Of a DNA stretch of 64,000 bases, positions 57,647-64,000 are shown piece by piece. The position numbers were made by a program, and so were the translations under genes. The stretch covers positions 1-64,000 of the forward strand of contig NZ_VBSB01000010.1 in the NCBI RefSeq assembly GCF_013337765.1, read 5' to 3'. The DNA comes from Mycolicibacterium sphagni. Lineage in GTDB: Bacteria; Actinomycetota; Actinomycetes; Mycobacteriales; Mycobacteriaceae. Position 1 is the first letter of the stretch. Each line of letters starts with the position of its first letter. Under the pieces are notes generated by a model that saw only the letters and a program-made list of their open reading frames with translations, searched no databases and was not told the DNA's origin.

Positions 57647-58795
57647 TTAGATATCCAGCTCCCCGACCAACGAGTCAACCACCGCGCGCAGATCCCCGCC
57701 GTTGGCCTCGGCCACCTTGTGCTGGCGCTGGTACGACGCACCCCGTCGCGGAATTTCGGCGACGGCCGCCAATTCGTCTGCGCAGTGCAGAGATTCGGCA
57801 ACCGGCTGCAACCGGGTCAACAGATCGTCGAGATCCTCGGTGACCAGCCGCTCGTTGCTGTCGGCGTCGAGGATGATGATGGCGTCCAGGCCGTAGCGCG
57901 AGGCACGCCACTTGTTCTCCTGCACATGCCAGGGCGGCATCACCGGCAGCTGCTCGCCGGCATCCAGCCGACGGTCCAGATCGACCACCAGGCAGTGCGT
58001 CAGCGCCACCAGCGCCGACAGCTCACGCAGGTTGGACACCCCGTCGAACACCCGCACCTCGATGGTGCCGAGATGCGGTGAGGGCCTGATGTCCCAACGG
58101 ATCTCGTTGATGTGATCGATGATGCCCGTCTTCTTCTGATCGTGCACGAATGACTCGAACTGCCGCCACGTCTCGAACTGAAACGGCAGTCCTGCGGTCG
58201 GCAGCTGCTGGAACATCATCGACCGGTTGCTGGCGTACCCGGTGTCGTCACCGGCCCAGAAAGGCGAGGACGCCGACAGCGCGAGCAGATGCGGATACTG
58301 ATTGAGCAACGAGGAGATGATCGGCATCACCTTGTGCGCCGAGGACACTCCGACGTGCACATGCACACCCCAGATGAGCATCTGCCGGCCCCACCACTGG
58401 GTGCGCTTGATCAGTTCGGCATAGCGTCGCCCGTCGGTCAGCTGCTGCGCCGACCACGAGGCGAACGGATGGGTGCCCGCACAGAACAACTCCATACCGC
58501 GCTCGTGCACGATCTCCCGCGCGCCACGCAGCGTCGACCGAAGGTCGACCATCGCTTCGTCGACGGTGTCACAGATGCCGGTGACGACTTCAATGGTGTT
58601 GCGCAGCAATTCCTTGTGGACGTGCGGGCTTTCACCCACATCCGCGATCACCGCGGCCGCCTCGTTGCTCAGATCCCGGGTCTTGGCGTCGATGAGAGCG
58701 AACTCCCACTCGACGCCGAGGGTCGGCCGTGGCGAGCCGGCGAAATCGATGCGCCCGGGTTTACCCGCTGACGGCTTAGCCGGTGCCGACGACAC
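57647..58795 (-). CDS. Carboxylate-amine ligase, glutamate-cysteine-ligase-like (YbdK type)
   Basis: 382 residues, counterpart of Rv0433. The GCS2 fold is marked by [20 protein letters not shown] (metal Glu), [39 protein letters not shown] and [20 protein letters not shown]. This group couples a carboxylate to an amine, with weak glutamate-cysteine ligase activity in E. coli YbdK; mycothiol makers do not need glutathione, so its substrate is open. GTG 58795 overlaps the end of sodC by 20 bp, so the real start may lie slightly downstream. Cotranscribed with sodC. Confidence 0.9.
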   Translation of the reverse strand: MSSAPAKPSAGKPGRIDFAGSPRPTLGVEWEFALIDAKTRDLSNEAAAVIADVGESPHVHKELLRNTIEVVTGICDTVDEAMVDLRSTLRGAREIVHERGMELFCAGTHPFASWSAQQLTDGRRYAELIKRTQWWGRQMLIWGVHVHVGVSSAHKVMPIISSLLNQYPHLLALSASSPFWAGDDTGYASNRSMMFQQLPTAGLPFQFETWRQFESFVHDQKKTGIIDHINEIRWDIRPSPHLGTIEVRVFDGVSNLRELSALVALTHCLVVDLDRRLDAGEQLPVMPPWHVQENKWRASRYGLDAIIILDADSNERLVTEDLDDLLTRLQPVAESLHCADELAAVAEIPRRGASYQRQHKVAEANGGDLRAVVDSLVGELDI

Positions 58796-59495
58796 CGCAC
58801 GCCACCCGCTTGCCCGCGTCGCCGGTGGCCATGGTGGTTTCGTCCGGACCCGGCGCGCCACCGTTGATCTGCTGGTAGCGCTCCGGCGGAATGTTGGCGA
58901 AGTTGTCGGAATCCGCGTGGATGATGATCGCCGTGCCTTTGCCGGCGAGCAGGTCATCCTTGGTGAACGCGCTGCTTGTGGTCACCAGCATCGCGGTGCC
59001 GTCCTCACGCACCTGCAGGGAAGCCAGGTCACCGCTGGCGGGATGTCCGGTATGCCCGGTGGCCTGGAAGTGGCCGCCGGCAGAGAGGAAGTCGCCGGGC
59101 GCGCCGCCGGCCGGGGCGACGGAGTTGGCCTCGCACTTGGCGACCGAGTGCAGGTGCAGGCCATGGAAGCCCGGTGTCAGCTTGCCGGTGCCGGTGGTCT
59201 GCACGGTGACCGTGGCGAAGCCGTCCTGGAATTCGAAGGTGGCCGCGGCGACCTGGGTGCCATCGGCGGTTTTCAACTGCGCAGTCAGGGTGTCGCCATG
59301 GCTGGCGGGCGCCTCCGGTGCGCCGTGCGATTCTTCGCCCGCGGCGGCCGGCGCCGGAGACCCGGTCCAGATCGCCGGGTTGGTGCCGGGCTGCGACGCA
59401 ATCGGCTCGTTGGGGCTACAAGCGCTCAGTACCGCGACCGGAGCAACGAACAAGACGGCGGCGGCAGTTCTCAAGGGGCTCACAGGCTTGACCAT
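58776..59495 (-). CDS. sodC: Periplasmic/surface Cu,Zn superoxide dismutase lipoprotein
   Basis: 239 residues, equivalent to M. tuberculosis SodC (Rv0432). Signal peptide with lipobox [10 protein letters not shown] (Cys about 26); a Pro/Ala/Ser-rich spacer follows, then the enzyme: metal ligands in [29 protein letters not shown] and AIIIHADSD, and the Cys pair of SVAKC and RVACGVV for the disulfide. It destroys superoxide outside the cytoplasm. ATG 59495. It begins 10 bp after the VirR-like gene and its end overlaps the ligase gene. Confidence 0.96.
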   Translation of the reverse strand: MVKPVSPLRTAAAVLFVAPVAVLSACSPNEPIASQPGTNPAIWTGSPAPAAAGEESHGAPEAPASHGDTLTAQLKTADGTQVAAATFEFQDGFATVTVQTTGTGKLTPGFHGLHLHSVAKCEANSVAPAGGAPGDFLSAGGHFQATGHTGHPASGDLASLQVREDGTAMLVTTSSAFTKDDLLAGKGTAIIIHADSDNFANIPPERYQQINGGAPGPDETTMATGDAGKRVACGVVGTG

Positions 59496-59505
59496 GTGTC
59501 GAAGC

Positions 59506-59967
59506 CTATCCGGTCACCAAAACGATGACGCCCGGTGGCTGCTCGGCAATTTCTGGAGTTCTCGGTGCCACCGGCGCGTTCAGCACCTTGGCCACGGCCT
59601 CTGCAGCGGCCTGCTCGCCCTCGGTCGTGCCGTAGTACACGGTCGTCGCGGGCAGCGGGGGCACCTGGAGGTTGCTGGTGTCGGTGACGTTCCAGCCGGC
59701 CTCACGCAGCCGGTCGCCGATACGGCTGGCAGCGCCTTCGCCTTCACCGACGTTGAACACCCGCACGTCGGCCTTGGGCGCCGGCGCGGCCGACGTCTTG
59801 GTGGTCGTGGTGGTGACGGTGCGCACCGACGTGTCGTCGCTGCTGGTGTCGCTGCCCGAGCCCATGGCCTGGAAACCGACCAGCAGGAAGATCACGCCGA
59901 GGAACAGCAGCACCATCACCATGGCCCGCAGTGGCAGCCCGGAGGAATCAGGTACGCGGTCGTTCAT
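59506..59967 (-). CDS. virR: LytR C-terminal-domain membrane protein, VirR-like
   Basis: 153 residues, positional and structural match to M. tuberculosis Rv0431 (VirR, known to limit vesicle release). An N-terminal helix ([20 protein letters not shown]) is followed by a Ser/Thr-rich linker ([19 protein letters not shown]) and an exported LytR_C domain from [20 protein letters not shown] to [10 protein letters not shown]. It likely sits in the inner membrane facing the cell wall. ATG 59967 was used; GTG 59976 is possible. Operon partner of sodC and upstream gene of DUF3263. The name rests on position and architecture. Confidence 0.82.
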   Translation of the reverse strand: MNDRVPDSSGLPLRAMVMVLLFLGVIFLLVGFQAMGSGSDTSSDDTSVRTVTTTTTKTSAAPAPKADVRVFNVGEGEGAASRIGDRLREAGWNVTDTSNLQVPPLPATTVYYGTTEGEQAAAEAVAKVLNAPVAPRTPEIAEQPPGVIVLVTG

Positions 59968-60007
59968 CGCGCCCACTGTAACCAGCGGCGGCCTTTAACC
60001 CGAAAAA

Positions 60008-60316
60008 TCAGGGAACCTCGAAGCCGAGCCGACGGGCCGCGCGGGCCTTCTGACGGCTCGCCCGCAGCCGTCGCAGCCGCTTGACCAGCATCGGATCGGC
60101 CGCGAGCGCTTCAGGGCGGTCAACAAGGGCGTTCAACACCTGGTAGTAGCGGGTGGCCGACATGGAGAAGAGTTCCTTGATGGCCTCTTCCTTGGCGCCG
60201 GCGTACTTCCACCACTGCCGTTCGAAGGCCAGGACGTCGTATTCGCGGCGAGTCAACCCATCGGGAAGGTCAGCGTCGTCATTAGACCGCTCGGCCCGTG
60301 CCATGGCGCCGTCCAT
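60008..60316 (-). CDS. DUF3263 protein
   Basis: 102 residues, counterpart of Rv0430. The block LTRREYDVLAFERQWWKYAG then EEAIKELFSMSATRYYQVLN is the DUF3263 signature and looks like a winged or helix-turn-helix DNA-binding unit; the C-terminus is very basic (KRLRRLRASRQKARAARRLG). A DNA-binding role is plausible but unproved. The first ATG 60316 is used; ATG 60304 is a possible alternative. It is 40 bp upstream of the VirR-like gene on the same strand, and divergent from def with 126 bp between. Confidence 0.88.
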   Translation of the reverse strand: MDGAMARAERSNDDADLPDGLTRREYDVLAFERQWWKYAGAKEEAIKELFSMSATRYYQVLNALVDRPEALAADPMLVKRLRRLRASRQKARAARRLGFEVP

Positions 60317-60374
60317 TTCGATCTACTGACCCTTTCGAAGACCCTGAGAAGACATCCCTATGCTCGGCGCTCAT

Positions 60375-60412
60375 TCAATCACGATTGAGCGGGTTGGGAC
60401 GGCAGCCAACCC
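60375..60412. promoter_or_regulatory. Two palindromes between DUF3263 gene and def
   Basis: TCAATC-AC-GATTGA (60375-60388) is a perfect six-base dyad with a two-base centre. Next to it, GGGTTGG (60391-60397), eight bases, CCAACCC (60406-60412) forms a perfect seven-pair stem-loop. They lie in the shared 126-bp divergent region, so they may serve one or both promoters. Function not known. Confidence 0.45.
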
Positions 60413-60442
60413 CGCGCGTCGGCTGACTTAAGCTTGCCGATC

Positions 60443-61036
60443 ATGGCAGTGAGACCAATTGTGATTCTGGGTGATCCCGTTCTGCACACTCCGACCCAAC
60501 CCGTGCCGGTCGGGGTCGACGGTTCCCTGCCCGAAGATCTGGCCGATCTGATCACAGATATGTACGACACGATGGACGCCGCCAACGGAGTCGGATTGGC
60601 GGCCAACCAAATCGGAGTCGGGCGGCGGCTGTTCGTCTACGACTGCGCCGACGAGCGCGGCAAGACCACCCGCCACCGCGGCGTCGTGATCAATCCGGTT
60701 CTGGAGACCTCCGAGATCCCCGAGACGATGCCCGACCCCGACAACGACGACGAGGGCTGCCTGTCGGTGCCCGGCGAATCGTTTCCACGAGGCCGGGCGA
60801 AGTGGGCGCGGGTGACCGGTTTGGACGCCGATGGCAACGCCATCACCTTGGAGGGCCACGACCTGTTCGCCCGGATGCTGCAACACGAAACCGGACACCT
60901 CGACGGGTTCCTCTACGTCGACCATTTGATCGGCAGGCACGCCCGCGCGGCCAAGCGCGCCGTGAAGGCCAACGGCTGGGGGGTGCCCGGGTTGTCGTGG
61001 ACACCCGGGCAGGTGCCCGACCCGTTCGGTCACTGA
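60443..61036 (+). CDS. def: Peptide deformylase
   Basis: 197 residues, same length as the M. tuberculosis enzyme (Rv0429c). The three motifs are [21 protein letters not shown] (metal Cys) and the metal-binding QHETGHLDG (HExxH). It removes the formyl group from new protein N-termini and is essential. ATG 60443 ([12 protein letters not shown]) matches the family; nine bases upstream another ATG is in frame. The next gene begins 4 bp after its stop, so they are cotranscribed. Confidence 0.96.
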   Translation: MAVRPIVILGDPVLHTPTQPVPVGVDGSLPEDLADLITDMYDTMDAANGVGLAANQIGVGRRLFVYDCADERGKTTRHRGVVINPVLETSEIPETMPDPDNDDEGCLSVPGESFPRGRAKWARVTGLDADGNAITLEGHDLFARMLQHETGHLDGFLYVDHLIGRHARAAKRAVKANGWGVPGLSWTPGQVPDPFGH

Positions 61037-61040
61037 GCCG

Positions 61041-61937
61041 ATGGCCAGCCTGCCGCCCGTCGGCAGCCGGGTGAGCATCCGCTACCGCCTACCCGCGGGC
61101 ACGGCGCACGCGCTGACCGACGTGATCGGTGAACTGCAGGCGGTCGAGCCGGTCATCGTGCTGCGCACCAAATCCAACGGGATGGTCGAGGTCGCCCCCG
61201 CCGATGTGGTGGCCGTGCGGGAGCTGAGCATTGTTCCGGTGCGGGCCTCCGAAATTCGCGCGCTGGAGCACGCGGCGGCGCTGGCCTGGCCGGGTACCGA
61301 GCAGCACTGGCAGGACGGCTGGCTGCTGCGCGCCGGCGGCGGATACACCAGCAGGGCCAACTCAGCTGTGCCACTCGACTTCTCGGCGACCGTCGAGGCG
61401 TTGCCGCCGATCATCGACTGGTATCGGCAGCGGGGGCTGCCACCGTGGCTGGCGCTGCCGGAGCGGCTGCTGCCGATTCGCGCGGACGGTACCAAGCACA
61501 CCCGGGTGATGGTCACCAACCTCACCGACGCCGAACTCGATCCGGCGGTGATGCTGAGCACCACTCCTGATGCGGCGTGGCTGACCGGCTATCAACGCGA
61601 CGTTCCTGCCGAGGTGCTGACAGCCGTGATCGACGGCGAGGTGGTGTTCGCCTCGCTCGCTGACACCGCGGTGGGCCGCGGGGCGGTGACGACGGCGCCG
61701 GACGGTACCCGCTGGCTCGGGATCTCAGCGGTGCACGTCGGGGCCGGCCAGCGCAGGCAGGGCCATGCCCGGCGGCTGTGCAGAACTCTTCTCGGATGGG
61801 GTACGCAGCAGGGCGCGACCCGGGCGTACGTGCAGGTATTGAGCGAAAACAGCGGCGCGATCCTGCTGTATCACTCGCTCGGCTTCCGGCTGCACCACCA
61901 CCATCGCTACGTCGATGCCGTGTCGTTGATCGCGTAA
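61041..61937 (+). CDS. GNAT-family acetyltransferase, Rv0428c counterpart
   Basis: 298 residues. The N-terminal part (PPVGSRVSIRYRLPAGTAHA) looks like a small SH3-like barrel; a GNAT domain occupies the C-terminal 100 residues: AVHVGAGQRRQGHARRLCRT is the acetyl-CoA-binding Q/RxxGxG/A motif, and AYVQVLSENSGAILLYHSLG the later one, ending in FRLHHHHRYVDAV. A middle section includes EQHWQDGWLLRAGGGYTSRA. ATG 61041 follows def by 4 bp. The substrate is unknown; linkage to def suggests N-terminal or amine acetylation, which is inference. Its end overlaps the convergent LuxR gene by 31 bp. Confidence 0.88.
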   Translation: MASLPPVGSRVSIRYRLPAGTAHALTDVIGELQAVEPVIVLRTKSNGMVEVAPADVVAVRELSIVPVRASEIRALEHAAALAWPGTEQHWQDGWLLRAGGGYTSRANSAVPLDFSATVEALPPIIDWYRQRGLPPWLALPERLLPIRADGTKHTRVMVTNLTDAELDPAVMLSTTPDAAWLTGYQRDVPAEVLTAVIDGEVVFASLADTAVGRGAVTTAPDGTRWLGISAVHVGAGQRRQGHARRLCRTLLGWGTQQGATRAYVQVLSENSGAILLYHSLGFRLHHHHRYVDAVSLIA

Positions 61938-64000
61938 CTGCCATTCGAGTTGTCGTGGCGCGCTGCTTCCTGCGCGAGCTGCACCCGAGAAGTCAGTCCG
62001 AGCTTGGCGTATACGTGCGTGAGGTGCGTCTGCACAGTTCGCGTCGAGACGAACATCCGCTCAGCGACCTGCTTGTTGGCCAGACCTTCACTGACCAGTC
62101 GGACCACATCGAGCTCGGTCGGCGTCAGCGACGCCCATCCGCTCGATGGCCGTTTGCGCGCACCGCGACCACGCTGGGCATAGGCGATCGCTTCGTCTGT
62201 CGACAACCTGGCGCCTTCGGCCCAGGAAGCCGCAAAGGCATTCTCACCCAATGCTTCGCGCAGCATCGCGACAGCGGCGTTGTAGCCAGAGTCGTGGATT
62301 TTGAACCTGACGATGCCGAGCCGCTGCCGCGCGGCATCGGCGCCCCCGAAGAGTCGCACCGCCTCCGCGTGACTACCGGCCGCCGCGGCCAGACCTGCCA
62401 GACACTCCAGGATGTCCGGAACACCGAGGTACGACTCCACGGCGACGCTCTGGCGCAACGCCCGATGGGCGCAGTCTTCGGCCACTTCAGGCCGGCCCTC
62501 TGCGATCGCGACGCGTGTGCGTGCCGTCAGCGCCATCACCGCGTAGGTCGGCCTGTCGAGGTTCTCGGCGACCGCCTTCTCAGCCCACCGCCGCGCCTCG
62601 TCGAGATCGCCTCCGGCGAGCGCTGTTTCGGCGGTCAGATACCAGCCTGTCTTCGCAACTTCCGGCTGAAGGTTCATCAGTGGTGAAGCCAGTGCGCCAG
62701 CGTGTTCGGCCCGCTCGACATCACCTGCGGCCAGCGCGGCCAGTGCAAGTACCCAATACGCAAAACCCAACGGCATCCCACCAATCTCAGCCGAGGCTTC
62801 GATTGCCAGCTCGACCGCCGTCTGAGCGGCAGATGTCTGGCCCTGGTAGGCGAGCGGCCAGCCCTGGCTGGCCCGCACCATCGCACCCCACAGGAGGTCG
62901 TGAGCGGCTTCGGCCTCGACGGCCGTTTCCTCGAACTCGGCGACGGAATCGGTCAGGTCGCCCCGCCACAACCGGGCGAGTCCGAGGCACCAACGACACT
63001 GCCGCGACACAAATCGGTCGCCGATCTCGTCGGCAAAACCACGTCCCTCCTCCGCGGTCGCGAGAGCCGCACGAGGGTCACTGATCATCGTTGCGCCGTA
63101 CGCCTGCCAACCCAGGATCTGGCTGACCAGCCACGCGTCGTCAACCGACCGCGCAAGTCCGAGTGCCTCCGCAAAATACGGACGAGCCTGCTCGGCGTTG
63201 TGCCCACGGACACAACCGTTGGCCGTGAGCGCCCGCGCCAGCAGCGCCGGGTCATCGATCTCGCGTGCGATTGTCAGTGCCTCTTCGGCTTGATCCGCGT
63301 CTCCTGCGGCCATCCAGGACTCGAGCATCGCCTTGTCGGCAAGTGCACGTGCTCGCGGTGCCTGCGGGGAATCGGCATGGGCGTCGACAAGGGCCGCCTC
63401 CAGCCAGGCCAGCCCTTCTCGGATGTGGCCACGCGCCAACCACAGCGGTTGCAGTGACGACGCCAAGGTCAACGCCTCAGCCATGCCCGCGCGTTCGCGA
63501 CTCCACGCGAATGCGGCACGCAGATTGTCGATCTCGAGTTCGGCTTGATCCAACCGCTGCTCATGATCAGCGTGTTCGGGCTTGTCCAACGCGATCGCCA
63601 GCCACAGGTAGTAGTCACGGTGCCGTGTTCGGACGGCGTCGGCCTCACCGGATTCGGCCAGCTTTTCCAGCGCGTACTGACGTACGGTCTCCAACAATCG
63701 GTATCGCGTTGGGCCCAAGGCGCTTTCGACGGTGACAAGCGACTTGTCGACAAGCAGCGTGAGTTCGTCGAGAACCTGGTAGCGCTCGACACTTCCACCA
63801 CCGCCGACGGTCTGCGCCGCGCGGAGGTCGAAGCTACCGGTGAACGGGGCCAGTCGCCGGAACAGCACGCGTTCAGGCTCGGTGAGCAGCGCATGCGACC
63901 AATCCACGGATGCTCGCAGAGTCTGCTGGCGGCGCACCGCTGTACGCGCCCCGCCGGTCAGCAACCGGAACCGGTCATGCAGGCTGTCGACGATTTCCTG
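61907..64000 (-). CDS. LuxR-family regulator with TPR-like region (N-terminus beyond window)
   Basis: About 697 C-terminal residues visible; the protein continues past base 64000, because the frame stays open with the family-typical SLHDRFRLLTGGARTAVRRQ at the edge. The winged NB-ARC-like end (LLTEPERVLFRRLAPFTGSF) is followed by long TPR-like helical repeats (for example LAWLEAALVDAHADSPQAP) and an LuxR HTH at the C-terminus: LTPTELDVVRLVSEGLANKQ and STRTVQTHLTHVYAKLGLTS. Such large ATPase regulators respond to signals and activate transcription. The stop overlaps the GNAT gene. Target genes unknown. Confidence 0.88.
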   Translation of the reverse strand, partial: QEIVDSLHDRFRLLTGGARTAVRRQQTLRASVDWSHALLTEPERVLFRRLAPFTGSFDLRAAQTVGGGGSVERYQVLDELTLLVDKSLVTVESALGPTRYRLLETVRQYALEKLAESGEADAVRTRHRDYYLWLAIALDKPEHADHEQRLDQAELEIDNLRAAFAWSRERAGMAEALTLASSLQPLWLARGHIREGLAWLEAALVDAHADSPQAPRARALADKAMLESWMAAGDADQAEEALTIAREIDDPALLARALTANGCVRGHNAEQARPYFAEALGLARSVDDAWLVSQILGWQAYGATMISDPRAALATAEEGRGFADEIGDRFVSRQCRWCLGLARLWRGDLTDSVAEFEETAVEAEAAHDLLWGAMVRASQGWPLAYQGQTSAAQTAVELAIEASAEIGGMPLGFAYWVLALAALAAGDVERAEHAGALASPLMNLQPEVAKTGWYLTAETALAGGDLDEARRWAEKAVAENLDRPTYAVMALTARTRVAIAEGRPEVAEDCAHRALRQSVAVESYLGVPDILECLAGLAAAAGSHAEAVRLFGGADAARQRLGIVRFKIHDSGYNAAVAMLREALGENAFAASWAEGARLSTDEAIAYAQRGRGARKRPSSGWASLTPTELDVVRLVSEGLANKQVAERMFVSTRTVQTHLTHVYAKLGLTSRVQLAQEAARHDNSNGSYAINDTAST

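Overview
The window is high-GC actinobacterial DNA, most probably from a rapidly growing mycobacterium (Mycolicibacterium type). The main reason is gene order: read right to left it follows the Mycobacterium tuberculosis block Rv0428c-Rv0440 and then Rv0456c-Rv0458 (my recollection of that genome): GNAT protein, def, DUF3263 protein, VirR-like protein, sodC, carboxylate-amine ligase, Lon-domain protein, AAA ATPase, pssA, psd, moeA2, SDR, groEL2, echA2, S9 peptidase, aldehyde dehydrogenase. No rRNA, tRNA, CRISPR array or transposase was seen.

Layout. 0-5.5 kb: a four-gene minus-strand operon for alcohol/aldehyde oxidation (butanediol-dehydrogenase-like enzyme, acetoin-reductase-like SDR, GAF regulator, aldehyde dehydrogenase cut by the window edge), headed by a double-dyad sequence, and a divergent flavin monooxygenase fused to an NTF2-like domain. 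5.5-19.8 kb: S9 peptidase, enoyl-CoA hydratase, DUF2889, PPK2, a secreted protein, PAP2, DinB/VOC proteins, a D-aminoacylase-type amidohydrolase and SDRs. 19.8-22.6 kb: a DUF559 endonuclease-domain gene bracketed by 59-bp inverted palindromic repeats, then groEL2 with a terminator and two CIRCE operators. 22.6-26.4 kb: TetR/SDR pair, cupin, superfamily-2 helicase.

26.5-39.5 kb is the most unusual region. A minus-strand operon with eight genes, six of its seven junctions being 4-bp ATGA overlaps or nearly touching, runs: PEP-synthase/rifampin-phosphotransferase-like enzyme, fatty acyl-AMP ligase fused to a nucleotidyltransferase-type domain, acyl carrier protein, SDR reductase, divergent nucleoside-diphosphate-kinase homologue, AfsA-type (gamma-butyrolactone synthase) protein, UbiA prenyltransferase and GT1 glycosyltransferase; a convergent P450 lies at its end. 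I infer a natural-product pathway in which a fatty acid is activated and carried on the ACP, joined by the AfsA-like enzyme to a small hydroxylated partner, reduced, phosphorylated, prenylated, glycosylated and perhaps oxidised. The product is unknown. The block lies between two closely similar SDR genes (23.3 and 40.9 kb), the second being the Rv0439c counterpart, so it looks like an insertion between groEL2 and its usual neighbour.

40-47 kb: SDR, moeA2, psd, pssA and a Cdc48-like ATPase. 47-56.6 kb: small regulators, then an Mrp Na+/H+ antiporter operon (mrpA-C-D-E-F-G) translationally coupled to a methyltransferase and a mycothiol-dependent-isomerase-like protein. 56.6-64 kb: conserved mycobacterial genes ending in a LuxR-family regulator truncated by the window end.
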